Position numbers and translations under genes: made by a program. The notes under the pieces are model-generated. The model saw only the letters and a program-made list of their open reading frames with translations, ran no database searches and was not told where the DNA came from. From CAZOOK01 sp964581385 (GTDB taxonomy: Bacteria; Pseudomonadota; Gammaproteobacteria; Nevskiales; Nevskiaceae), in NCBI GenBank assembly GCA_964581385.1, contig CAZOOK010000047.1, positions 1 through 36,668 on the forward strand: a stretch of 36,668 nt of DNA, given 5' to 3'. Below, piece after piece: positions 7,873 through 15,556 of this stretch (positions within the stretch are counted from its first letter, which is position 1; each line of letters opens with the position of its first letter).

Positions 7873-8367
7873 ATGAGCGACAACGAGATCGAGATCGAGC
7901 GCGCGGCAAAGAGGGCCAAACATGCTGACATGCTCGACGGAAGAGAGTTTGTGAAGCGTGCGGCCGCGCGCGTGCGCGAGATGGACGCGAATTGGAAGCG
8001 AGATGTGAGGGACGCGACAAAGAAGCTCTACAAGAAGTACGAAGACATTCTCCTCGACGCGATCATCGAGAAGTACGAACAGATCTCTCCGGCCGACACC
8101 AATCTGATGTTGAGCTTCGCGTTCGTGTCGGACGGGTGCGAAGTCCCGCTCGGCGCGCGACGCATGCCGCTCGACGGGGTTCACCACGCGCACGCCATGA
8201 ATGTCTTTCGCAACGTGTGTCTCAAGCACGGTTTTGGTCCATTCCCTCAGCCACTGCCGGAACAGTCGCGCGACTACTCGCATCGATTGATCCGTGTGTT
8301 TCCGGACATACATCGGTACAACATGAACATTAGCAAAGAGGACCGTGAGACGCTCCAGATGTTGTGA
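7873..8367 (+). CDS. 164-aa protein consisting mainly of the shared domain
   Basis: After a short N-terminus with a basic motif (AAKRAKHA), this protein is almost only the domain shared with the gene at 4958: EFVKRAAARVRE, YEDILLDAIIEKYEQI, LMLSFAFV and AMNVFRNVCLKHGF. It gives the simplest view of the domain's limits, about 140 residues. Together with 4958 and 7112 it forms a local gene family. No catalytic motif is visible. Confidence 0.8.
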   Translation: MSDNEIEIERAAKRAKHADMLDGREFVKRAAARVREMDANWKRDVRDATKKLYKKYEDILLDAIIEKYEQISPADTNLMLSFAFVSDGCEVPLGARRMPLDGVHHAHAMNVFRNVCLKHGFGPFPQPLPEQSRDYSHRLIRVFPDIHRYNMNISKEDRETLQML

Positions 8368-8383
8368 GACGAGAAAAAAAACC

Positions 8384-8391
8384 ACAACGCA
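8384..8391 (+). promoter_or_regulatory. ACAACGCA motif for gene at 8406
   Basis: Exact motif, 14 bases before the ATG, preceded by an A-rich run. Confidence 0.65.
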
Positions 8392-8405
8392 ACGCGACTC
8401 GTGTC

Positions 8406-8726
8406 ATGGCGTCGGTCGACGTCAACGCGTTGCTCGACGAGATGTCGCCAGGGGCGATGCGCGTCTTGTTTCAGGCGCTCAGTTTCGACGACCACACCAT
8501 GGTGAACGATTCGGAGATGAAGGCGCGCGTCAAGGAACTGCTCGCGAAGGAGGCGCCGGACGTCGCGAACTCCCTCGTTGCCGGAGCAATGGCGAAACGC
8601 ATGAGGAGCAACGACGCGTTCAACGTCGCGGTCGCCGTTTCCGCCACAACGCAACGAGAGGAAAGACAAGACACTGGGAAAAAAAAATGTCGGCGTTTGC
8701 GGTCACGTGGACGTGGGGGTCGTTGA
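8406..8726 (+). CDS. Small helical protein with odd C-terminus
   Basis: The first 80 residues (VNALLDEMSPGAMRVLFQALSF and onward, then VKELLAKEAPD) look like a helical domain similar in pattern to the N-terminus of the protein at 7112. The last 25 residues are translated from what appears to be the upstream region of the next gene, including its ACAACGCA motif and A-run, and give a very basic tail (KKKCRRLRSRGRGGR). The natural stop may have been lost, so the C-terminus is doubtful. This could be a decaying paralogue of the 7112 gene. Confidence 0.55.
   Translation: MASVDVNALLDEMSPGAMRVLFQALSFDDHTMVNDSEMKARVKELLAKEAPDVANSLVAGAMAKRMRSNDAFNVAVAVSATTQREERQDTGKKKCRRLRSRGRGGR
8646..8653 (+). promoter_or_regulatory. 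ACAACGCA motif for gene at 8687
   Basis: Exact motif, 33 bases before the ATG, followed by GAGAGGAAAGACAAGACA and an A-run. It lies inside the 3' end of the preceding open frame. Confidence 0.55.
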
Positions 8727-8999
8727 TCGCCGTGTTGTTCGGAATGAATTGGTTCGTAGGCAACGGCTCGCAACGCGTCCAATGACTCGACGAACAGCGA
8801 CACGGCCGTCGCGTTTCTCTTCAGTGTGGCCGTCGTCGCCTTTTTGGTCGGGCTCGCCTTCCTCTCGTTCGTGGCGCTCGAAGACACGCGCAGCACCGGC
8901 ACGCTCATCGCCGATTGGCTCGGCGTCTGCGTCCAGAAAGGACGAGTGCAGTGCGTCGACGGGCGCACAGGTGTTGCGTGCGACGCCGCCGTCGCTTGA
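8687..8999 (+). pseudogene. Two-segment membrane protein split by a frameshift
   Basis: The ATG at 8687 has the full upstream motif and opens a 32-aa frame with one membrane segment, stopping at 8785. The +1 frame then continues without an ATG as NASNDSTNSDTAVAFLFSV and a second membrane segment, with a Cys-bearing tail, to the stop at 8997-8999. The +1 frame is open only after the TAG at 8757-8759, so the joint must lie between there and 8785. Joined, the two parts make a sensible protein of about 100 aa with two membrane segments and a possible NAS/NDS glycosylated loop. Either a one-base error, a real frameshift mutation or programmed frameshifting would explain it. Confidence 0.6.
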
Positions 9000-9017
9000 A
9001 GGAGACGAAACAAAAAC

Positions 9018-9025
9018 ACAACGCA
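9018..9025 (+). promoter_or_regulatory. ACAACGCA motif plus AGACAAGACAA leader for gene at 9049
   Basis: Exact motif, 23 bases before the ATG. The spacer contains AGAAAAGACAAGACAAAG immediately before the start codon, a leader-like element also seen before 22683 and, on the minus strand, before 24702 and 26860. Confidence 0.65.
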
Positions 9026-9048
9026 ACGAGAGAAAAGACAAGACAAAG

Positions 9049-10209
9049 ATGTCGAGCGACATGCCATCCGTGGTCGACGCGCAAAAGCGCGAGAGCGCTC
9101 GGCTCGTCCTCATCGCGGGCTTGCGCGACGCCGAGCGCGCGCGTGCCGACAAACGCTTCTCCGACGCGCTCGCGCTGTGCACGACGATCATCGACATCGC
9201 CGCGCAAAACGCCTTTGTCGACGTGCTGCGCCAGGCCGCGACGCTCGCGGGCGAGACGCTCCAGGCCGCCGGACGTCCGGCCGAGGCCGTCGCGTTCGCG
9301 CGCCAAGCGCGCGACACCACCGCGCCCGAGTCGCTCGAGCGCGGATGCGCGTGCATGAACCTCGCCGTCGCGCTCCACGAGAGCGACGACCACGACGAGG
9401 CGCTCGTCATGACGGGCGAGGCCGTCGCGTGCTTCACGTCGGCCGATGCGCCGCCGAAGCATTTCGTGTTCGCGTACTTTGTGCGCGGCGACGTCCTCGT
9501 CGAGCTCGGGTTCCTCGACGAGGCGCGCGGGGCGTACGCCGAGGCGCTTCGCCTCGCCGAGACGTTCACGTCCGACCCCGCGCAACTCGAGCCGTATTGG
9601 AGCAAGCTCGGCACCGTTCTTGCGATGATGCGCCAATCAGCGAGCGCGATCGAGTACGTCGACAAGGCATTCGACGCGTTGCGCGGAAGCCCTCTTTCGG
9701 CTCGTCTCGAGGCCGCGTACTACAACATGGCCGTCATGAACGCGTACCTCGCGTTTGACAAGAACAAGAAGCCAAACGTCAGGTGTGCCGAACGCGCTGC
9801 TCTGTTCTCCGAGTACGTCTCGGCGTGCGCGCTCGACCACGCGCTCAACCCTAGGCCCGAGTCGTCGATCCGGCTCGGAGCAGCGCAGTGCAAGCACGCC
9901 GAGATCATGGCGCTCCTCGACAACGAGGACGACGCGCGCCGATCGATGCGTGAGGGCCTCGCCGAGCTCGGGCGCTGGACCGCCGAGCAAATCGAAGAGT
10001 CGGGCGCGTGCGGCGACGCCGACGTCGACGAGCTCAAGAGCGCGTACAACCGCGCGCGACGCGCGCGCGGGCTTCACATTGACACCGCCACCAACACGAG
10101 ACGCGTGCTGCAAGAGCGCACCGCAACGCGACCGAGTGGCCCGACCAAGCAGTTTCTCATTGGCGGCGGAAGCGGTGGCGGAGGCGGGTCGAGTGGAGGA
10201 AGCGCGTGA
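9049..10209 (+). CDS. TPR-repeat protein with Gly/Ser tail
   Basis: This 386-aa protein is built of paired helices typical of tetratricopeptide repeats, for example RFSDALALC, RPAEAVAFARQA, DHDEALVMTGEA, FLDEARGAYAEALRLAE and SASAIEYVDKAFDAL. TPR domains bind other proteins and act as scaffolds. The tail is a Gly/Ser linker (GGGSGGGGGSSGG). The start at 9049 is supported by its motif; the open frame extends upstream to 8707 but that part is out of frame with the frameshifted membrane gene and looks non-coding. It shares its plan with the TPR protein at 18077. The partner protein cannot be told from sequence. Confidence 0.82.
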   Translation: MSSDMPSVVDAQKRESARLVLIAGLRDAERARADKRFSDALALCTTIIDIAAQNAFVDVLRQAATLAGETLQAAGRPAEAVAFARQARDTTAPESLERGCACMNLAVALHESDDHDEALVMTGEAVACFTSADAPPKHFVFAYFVRGDVLVELGFLDEARGAYAEALRLAETFTSDPAQLEPYWSKLGTVLAMMRQSASAIEYVDKAFDALRGSPLSARLEAAYYNMAVMNAYLAFDKNKKPNVRCAERAALFSEYVSACALDHALNPRPESSIRLGAAQCKHAEIMALLDNEDDARRSMREGLAELGRWTAEQIEESGACGDADVDELKSAYNRARRARGLHIDTATNTRRVLQERTATRPSGPTKQFLIGGGSGGGGGSSGGSA

Positions 10210-10231
10210 ACACACTCCATTGGCGTCGACG

Positions 10232-10585
10232 ATGAGCGTTCGACCGTGGAAGAGCACGGCGTCGTACCAGCGCGAGCGGTACAAGAAGCGTGCCGAAGCA
10301 CGGCGGCGACTCGCGCAGAGAGTCGACGAATTGCGCGCGCTCGTCGCGGCGTCGTCGCCCGAGGTTGCACAACCGCTCGACGAGCCGCCCGACGTCGTGC
10401 GCACGCCCGACATGCACGTCACCCGAGTGCAGTGGCTGAAGCGGCACCGAACGAAGCGGCACACGATTTGGCTCGCGCGCGAACGCGCGCGGCTCGAGTA
10501 CTGGCTCGCGAAGCGCGTCGACGACGACGACACACATCAACAGCCATACGAGCAAGAGAATGATCGAGAGCGCGACGATGCGTGA
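10232..10585 (+). CDS. Basic helical protein, unknown
   Basis: This 117-aa protein is rich in Arg and Lys (SYQRERYKKRAEARRRLAQRV) with a helix of leucines, and could bind nucleic acid or form a coiled coil. A second basic segment is WLKRHRTKRHTIWLARERARL. It resembles the basic-region-plus-helix layout of DNA-binding proteins but has no regular leucine zipper. It overlaps the next gene by up to 26 bases. No clear upstream motif; AACACACTCCATTGGC is the nearest sequence. Confidence 0.6.
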   Translation: MSVRPWKSTASYQRERYKKRAEARRRLAQRVDELRALVAASSPEVAQPLDEPPDVVRTPDMHVTRVQWLKRHRTKRHTIWLARERARLEYWLAKRVDDDDTHQQPYEQENDRERDDA

Positions 10586-11045
10586 AACGGGGCACGTGTG
10601 CGAGCGCGTCTTCGTGACCGCGCTCGACCAACTCGTTCGTGTCGTGTGCATGTGCATGACATGCGCCGGGACAACGTGTCTGTTCCTTCTCACGTCTGAA
10701 CAACTCGGCGCGCCCGAGTCGCGTTGCGCCGTGCGCGACGGTCGCGATATTGAGCCGTTTGTGGCGATGTGGGTCTCGTCGATGTCGTTCATCGTCGCAC
10801 GCGTGCTTGTCAAGCCCGAACACGGATTTCAGCTCGAAACAGCGAGCATGTTGCTCGACGCCGCGAGCACAGTCGGCGTGTACGTGTTTGCGTGCCTCGT
10901 CGCGACGCGGTGCTCGTCGAACAAATCTGACTTTGACACGTTCACCCAGACGTGCGTGTTTGTCACGACGGGCGTCGTGTTTGTGCGTCTCCTATGGTAC
11001 CTTTACGAGCTCGATCACGCGAGAACGATGAACAGGCAACCATGA
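10560..11045 (+). CDS. Membrane protein, about four hydrophobic segments
   Basis: The 161-aa product has hydrophobic stretches at VVCMCMTCAGTTCLFLL, FVAMWVSSMSFIVARVL, TVGVYVFACLVAT and VFVTTGVVFVRLLWYLY. It is Cys- and Met-rich in the first segment. Two starts are possible: ATG 10560, overlapping the previous gene by 26 bases, or ATG 10578, overlapping by 8; I cannot decide. The 3' end overlaps the convergent gene by 54 bases. Family unknown. Confidence 0.62.
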   Translation: MIESATMRETGHVCERVFVTALDQLVRVVCMCMTCAGTTCLFLLTSEQLGAPESRCAVRDGRDIEPFVAMWVSSMSFIVARVLVKPEHGFQLETASMLLDAASTVGVYVFACLVATRCSSNKSDFDTFTQTCVFVTTGVVFVRLLWYLYELDHARTMNRQP

Positions 11046-11630
11046 CTCGTAAAGAGCTAGCGCGCGCCCCAGTCGCACGCACTCTGCGTTGAGCCACGCG
11101 TGAAACACTGGAACCGCGTCGTCCAAGTACCAACGTTCGCGTACGGTGTACCCGTTGTGTTCATCTTGAGAGGCGGTGAACGCCACGGCGACGTGCACGG
11201 CGAACCGTTTGAATCGCTCGTCGAAACCGTCGAACGTGTGTCTCGCTTTCCGTTTGACGGCCCGGTACAACGCGCGGTGGTGGTTCGCGTGGATGCCCTC
11301 GACGCCTTGTTGGTTGTTGACGTGGTCGATGTACGCCGTGAGGTTTGGTCCCAAACGCAACGCACGAAACGGAACAAAAAAGTAAAACCCGAGTTTGAAT
11401 GGACACTCGCGCATGCCGTCGAGCAACCACGCGCGCACAGGTTCGACGTCGTCGCGCTCGATCGCGTCGACAAACGACGGTTCTTGCGTCTCCTTTGCCC
11501 ATTTCTCAAATGTTTGCTTGTCGGGCGTAGGACCGTACCCGCCAAGATCGTCCGACAAATCCTCGTCGAAAAGGAGATCGGAGATCGACCCGAACGCCGC
11601 GCGCACAAACGCCGCAGCGGTGCTCGACAT
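10992..11630 (-). CDS. Uncharacterised 212-aa protein
   Basis: The protein has an acidic N-terminal region (LLFDEDLSDDLGGYG), a central part with HVNNQQGVEGIHANHHRA and a helical C-terminus with VPVFHAWLNAECVRLGRALALYESW. Histidines and aromatic residues are frequent but form no motif I recognise. The start at 11630 gives MSSTAAAF, typical of starts in this window; an in-frame ATG at 11657 would overlap the divergent promoter region of the gene at 11674. Function unknown. Confidence 0.65.
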   Translation of the reverse strand: MSSTAAAFVRAAFGSISDLLFDEDLSDDLGGYGPTPDKQTFEKWAKETQEPSFVDAIERDDVEPVRAWLLDGMRECPFKLGFYFFVPFRALRLGPNLTAYIDHVNNQQGVEGIHANHHRALYRAVKRKARHTFDGFDERFKRFAVHVAVAFTASQDEHNGYTVRERWYLDDAVPVFHAWLNAECVRLGRALALYESWLPVHRSRVIELVKVP

Positions 11631-11673
11631 CTGTCGGTCAATCAAGTGTGAGTTCACACCGCAACGCGAGCCG

Positions 11674-11973
11674 ATGACAGATCATGTGCACAACCCGACT
11701 CTGCTTCGATGGCGGGTCTTGCTTTGGATCAAAATCGGACGTTGCGGCGCAGCCGTCGACCGCGCTCTTCGCGTGGTGCTCGAAGTTCGTTCCATTCTGA
11801 TGCACACCGCGGCGATCGCGTACGAGTTTAACATGATTGCGTCGACAGACACGGCTGCAACGTTCTGGCTCGTGGTGGCACGTGCGTGTTCGCTCGTCGC
11901 AGCGTTTGCCGTGACGCTCGATTTTTTCGTACGACCGGCGTACACAGTGTATATTCAAGAGTCGGACGAGTAA
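11674..11973 (+). CDS. Small membrane protein, two hydrophobic segments
   Basis: This 99-aa protein has hydrophobic segments around SILMHTAAIAYEFNMIA and ATFWLVVARACSLVAAFAVTLDFFV, ending in a short polar tail (YIQESDE). The start follows CACACCGCAACGCGAGCC, a variant of the upstream motif. Its last 19 bases overlap the convergent gene at 11955. It is one of several small membrane proteins in this part of the window. Confidence 0.65.
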   Translation: MTDHVHNPTLLRWRVLLWIKIGRCGAAVDRALRVVLEVRSILMHTAAIAYEFNMIASTDTAATFWLVVARACSLVAAFAVTLDFFVRPAYTVYIQESDE

Positions 11974-12152
11974 CACAACGGCGGAAGCGGCGGCTCGTCG
12001 TCCATCTCGCGTGCGATGCGCGCCAAGCGGTTCACGAGCCACCGTGCGCCTTCGCACGTGCGCATGAAGTCGGGCTCGACGTAAAGCGCGACGATCCGCC
12101 CGTCGTGTTCAAATACCAGCAACTGCAACCCGCTGTCACTGTCTCGGTTCAT
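11955..12152 (-). CDS. Small 65-aa protein, unknown
   Basis: Starting at ATG 12152 this gives MNRDSDSGLQLLVFEHDG followed by a compact alpha/beta pattern (IVALYVEPDF, ARWLVNRLARIAREM) and a Pro-rich tail. The upstream sequence is CACACTGCAACACAG, a relaxed form of the usual motif. It is divergent from the gene at 12186 with a 33-bp gap. An extension to 12371 is open but translates into an Arg-rich mirror of the opposite gene and is unlikely. Confidence 0.5.
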   Translation of the reverse strand: MNRDSDSGLQLLVFEHDGRIVALYVEPDFMRTCEGARWLVNRLARIAREMDDEPPLPPLCYSSDS

Positions 12153-12185
12153 ACCACAACTGTGTTGCAGTGTGAAGCACGGACG

Positions 12186-12362
12186 ATGCTCGCGGATGTC
12201 GAGTCCAATGCTCCAACGCCGCCACCTGCGTTTGTCCTGGACCCGCACCACGAGGCGAACCCCAACGCCGCGCGGCGTGCGGCGGCTGTGCGCACGGCCG
12301 TGTGCTTTGCGCTCGTGTTTGGTGTTGCGGGTGCGGTGATGCTCGTCGCCGCGCTTTGGTAG
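12186..12362 (+). CDS. 58-aa single-pass, probably tail-anchored membrane protein
   Basis: The N-terminal half is polar (ADVESNAPTPPPAFVLDPHHE), followed by a basic patch RRAA and a C-terminal hydrophobic segment CFALVFGVAGAVMLVAALW that ends the protein. This is the layout of tail-anchored proteins. It shares a 33-bp divergent promoter with the 65-aa gene. No sequence family is recognised. Confidence 0.55.
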   Translation: MLADVESNAPTPPPAFVLDPHHEANPNAARRAAAVRTAVCFALVFGVAGAVMLVAALW

Positions 12363-12367
12363 GTAAT

Positions 12368-13630
12368 TCACTGCTCTTCTTCCGTCTCTCTCTTGCGTTT
12401 GAGAAACAACGCAAACGCCGGGTTGCCGAGCGCGGCCCGCAGACCGGTCTGCGCGCTCGCTTGCGTCCCAGTGAGCATTTGAACCACGCGCGCATCGACG
12501 TTGTCGTACGCACGCCCCCTGCGTCCATCGCGCAAGCGAAACGTGCCAGACACGAGCGGCGCGGCGTCAAAGAGCGACGGGCGTCCAAATCGGTGTTCGA
12601 AGATGCACATAGACATGTACATGCTGCCGTGGGTCCACGTGCGCGCATCGACGCCGAAACGCACGTACAACCACTCGGCTGTTTCGCCGGACATCTTGTA
12701 AAACCGTTCTTTGAGGTCATATTCATATTCGCGACCCCAACCTGTTGTAGCATTATGACCATTACGACAACGAAGACCTGGCTTGCCCATGATTTCATAC
12801 GCAAACTCGAGATCGGAGATTTGGGCGTCGTACGACATGCTCGACACGACCATCTGGGCTTGAACGTCCTTGTATTCTGGAAAATGTTCTGTAAGCAACG
12901 ACCACAACATTTGGCCGTACCCATGCGGGTCGCGACACATGAACTCAGCAGCAATGGTCTCGTAGTACATGTGTCGGTACCAAAAGGTGTTGAAATGTGA
13001 GAGGTCGTCGTACGACTCCAAGGCATATATTGCGTACAGGCGCCCGGTGAGCATGTTCCACTCCGGGCTGTACCACGACGAGTCGCTCCAACGGAGCTCG
13101 AATGCGCCGAACATTAATTTCATAAACGACCAGTTAAATTGGAGAAATATTGGCCCCCAAAATTCGGCTTGAGGGATGTCGCGGAACAGCCTTATGATCG
13201 AGGCTTGAACTTTGATATGAGGCGCCGGACCGTAATCCGTCGCATACAGCTGTCGACGAAAACTCTGTGCGACGAATATCGGGTAAAACTCGCGCTCGTC
13301 CTCGTGCAAGTCGCGGAAATTCGTCGCGCTCAATGCGTGTGTGTCCTTCAACCGTTCACACAGAGCTTCGTACTCGACGTCATTCATCTCCGAAATCTGA
13401 ACTGGGCCGTTCAGCACGCTCGAAAAAAACGCCTTCCGCGTTTCGATGTACGCACGCGCGTCGCGCAAAAACTTGTTGCGCTCGTCGACCGACCATTTCT
13501 GAATGTCGCGTGCGCGGCGGCGCGCAAAGAGCGCGTATGCCCCGCCTGTATGGACACGGTTCAATTCCTCAAACGAAACGTCGGGGTCGTTGAACGGAAG
13601 CAACGCGTGCTGATTTGAATCGAGGTTCAT
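12368..13630 (-). CDS. Uncharacterised 420-aa protein
   Basis: This is one of the longest genes here. It is rich in aromatic residues (FWGPIFLQFNWSFMKLMFG, FNTFWYRHMYYE, WTHGSMYMSM) and looks like a globular, mostly helical protein. It ends in LKRKRETEEEQ, a possible nuclear localisation signal with an acidic tail. Parts of the gene (around 12720-13170) are clearly AT-richer than the neighbours, which may point to a later acquisition. The ATG at 13630 was chosen over one at 13675, whose extra codons read through a CA microsatellite. I do not recognise a family. Confidence 0.75.
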   Translation of the reverse strand: MNLDSNQHALLPFNDPDVSFEELNRVHTGGAYALFARRRARDIQKWSVDERNKFLRDARAYIETRKAFFSSVLNGPVQISEMNDVEYEALCERLKDTHALSATNFRDLHEDEREFYPIFVAQSFRRQLYATDYGPAPHIKVQASIIRLFRDIPQAEFWGPIFLQFNWSFMKLMFGAFELRWSDSSWYSPEWNMLTGRLYAIYALESYDDLSHFNTFWYRHMYYETIAAEFMCRDPHGYGQMLWSLLTEHFPEYKDVQAQMVVSSMSYDAQISDLEFAYEIMGKPGLRCRNGHNATTGWGREYEYDLKERFYKMSGETAEWLYVRFGVDARTWTHGSMYMSMCIFEHRFGRPSLFDAAPLVSGTFRLRDGRRGRAYDNVDARVVQMLTGTQASAQTGLRAALGNPAFALFLKRKRETEEEQ

Positions 13631-13684
13631 CTTTGTTTTTTTCTCGTCGTTCGTAACCGACAGACATACACACACACACGGGCC

Positions 13685-15493
13685 CTACACGCTCAAGACG
13701 GTGCACCCCGAGTCGCGGTCGAACCCAGACACGCACGCCGTGCACGCTTGCTGGTAGCTCGTGATCGTGATGTCGGTGAGCTTGCTGCCGTCCGGCTCGG
13801 AAAACACCCACACCGTCGCGGGTGCCGGGACCGTCGCGAGCTGCCAGTTGCCGGCGGTCGAGTTGCCGAAACACGCGCACACTCGGTCTTGCGGCGACCA
13901 CGACCCGTGTCCGCCGCACTCGGCCGCCTCACCCGTGAGCGGGTCGAGCACCCACGGCACGAGACACTGAGCTGGCGGACCCCATTGCGGCGCGCACGAG
14001 TCGCACGTCGCCGCCGTCTCGCCGGTGAACCCCGCGTTGGGCGATGGCCGAATCGTCCACTGCGCGTTGCACAAACACCGGTGCGTCGCGTCGTCCCACG
14101 CTCCGTGACCAGAGCACGACGTCCATTTGCGCGCGTCGGTGAGCGTGAGCCCCGTCGCGTTGACCGCCGCGAGCACGAGCGCCGGGTCGGGGCCGCCGTA
14201 CTGCGTGCACACGAGCGGCGCGTGCTGCGCGACGACGTCGACGACCGTGCCGGGCAAAGGCCCGATGCCGTCAGAAAAACACGCGTCGCACACGGGCGGT
14301 GACGGGTCGCCCATTTTCGTGGTGTTCGGCTCGACGAGGCTGCGGTACATGCCTTTCGTGCGCGAGAAGAAACAGTCGCACGTCGACTGCGTCGAGATCT
14401 TGGTCGTCGCGATCGTTTTGCTCGTCTGGACGATCGGCGTGCACGGCGCGGGAAAGTAGTTGGGGTCTTGGTCGCGCCCGTAACACACGCACTGCGACGA
14501 CGAGTCGAGGTACCCCGAGAACGAGCACTCGAGACAATACACGCCGCGCTGCGACGGGACGCACGCGCACGACGGTTCGTCGCCGCGCACACACGACGTG
14601 GAGTTTTGCGATTGACAAAACCCGACGCCGCACTTGCTGCGCAGAACAAACGTGGGCGCGGTCGGCGCGTGCGTGGGGAGAGTCGGCGACGCCGAGGGTT
14701 GGCGGAACGTCGGGGCGCGCGACGGAAAATTGGTCGGTTTTCTCGTGGGCTTTTTGGTTGGTTTTTTGCTCGGCGAGCGCGAAGGCGCGTGAGACGGCGA
14801 GCGCGACGGTTTCGACGTGGTCGGGCTTTGCGATGGCGATTTGGACGGCGACGCGCTCGTCGGCGACGACGTCGTTGGCGACGACGTGGTTGGGCTCTGC
14901 GTTGGAACAGTCGGGCTCGGAGTCGTGGCGGACAAACACGCGCACAAGAAGCTGGTCGCCCCTGCCGTCGAGCACGAATCGGTCGATCTGCTGAACCAAG
15001 GAGTCGGGCTCGGTGTTGGGGTCAACACGCCGTACACGCCAGTCGTGAACGGTGCCACTGTTTGAGACCAATCCGAACACGTCGCCCCGGACTGCAAGCA
15101 CGAGAACGCGCTGACGCCAGTCCACACGTTTCCAGCCATCCCGCCGCCAGTCGGGAAATTGAGACCCCAAAGAGCGGCCCAGCTCCCGAGCGAAACAGAC
15201 GTGAACCCGGACATGCCTGAATACACCGTCGTCGTCGGAGAGAACGTCACAGACCCAGCACGATTTTGCGCGAGCGAGAGACAGTACCCCGGCGACGTCG
15301 ATTCGGCGGCAAGTGCCCATGCTGCGCTGCACGTGTACAACGACGAGAACTGCACGGACCAGTACGCCAAACAGTTTGCGTCGACGTTCGACGAGCCGTA
15401 AAGCGGAGCTGTGAACAGACGGATAATCGTTGACGCGCCGACCGGTTCAATCGACGCGACCAGCGCGAACAGCGCGACCGTCGCTCGACGCAT
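13685..15493 (-). CDS. Secreted lectin-like protein with S/P/T/K stalk and Cys-rich region
   Basis: The 602-aa product has a signal peptide (about residues 1-20, RRATVALFALVASIEPVGA). Residues 22-190 form a Cys-containing domain with NVWTGVSAF, TCSDW and a closing FLCAC, a pattern resembling DUF1554/C-type-lectin-like domains and shared with the next gene. Residues 190-281 are an SPT/SPS/KPT stalk (KKPTKKPTRKPT), the type seen in cell-wall and surface proteins of diatoms and other stramenopiles. The rest is Cys-rich with repeated SGHG/GGHGxW units similar to EGF-like or tenascin-like modules. It probably acts at the cell surface or on the virion, for example in attachment. A CA microsatellite precedes the ATG. 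Confidence 0.82.
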   Translation of the reverse strand: MRRATVALFALVASIEPVGASTIIRLFTAPLYGSSNVDANCLAYWSVQFSSLYTCSAAWALAAESTSPGYCLSLAQNRAGSVTFSPTTTVYSGMSGFTSVSLGSWAALWGLNFPTGGGMAGNVWTGVSAFSCLQSGATCSDWSQTVAPFTTGVYGVLTPTPSPTPWFSRSTDSCSTAGATSFLCACLSATTPSPTVPTQSPTTSSPTTSSPTSASPSKSPSQSPTTSKPSRSPSHAPSRSPSKKPTKKPTRKPTNFPSRAPTFRQPSASPTLPTHAPTAPTFVLRSKCGVGFCQSQNSTSCVRGDEPSCACVPSQRGVYCLECSFSGYLDSSSQCVCYGRDQDPNYFPAPCTPIVQTSKTIATTKISTQSTCDCFFSRTKGMYRSLVEPNTTKMGDPSPPVCDACFSDGIGPLPGTVVDVVAQHAPLVCTQYGGPDPALVLAAVNATGLTLTDARKWTSCSGHGAWDDATHRCLCNAQWTIRPSPNAGFTGETAATCDSCAPQWGPPAQCLVPWVLDPLTGEAAECGGHGSWSPQDRVCACFGNSTAGNWQLATVPAPATVWVFSEPDGSKLTDITITSYQQACTACVSGFDRDSGCTVLSV

Positions 15494-15498
15494 TTGTT

Positions 15499-15525
15499 CA
15501 CACACACACACACACACGCACACAC
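15499..15525. repeat. CA microsatellite before gene at 15493
   Basis: A nearly pure CA run lies directly upstream of the start codon at 15493 on the plus-strand reading, GT-rich on the coding strand. If read through it encodes CVCVCV. Confidence 0.85.
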
Positions 15526-15556
15526 GAGATCTTTTCAGAGTGTCGCACTCTTTGAA

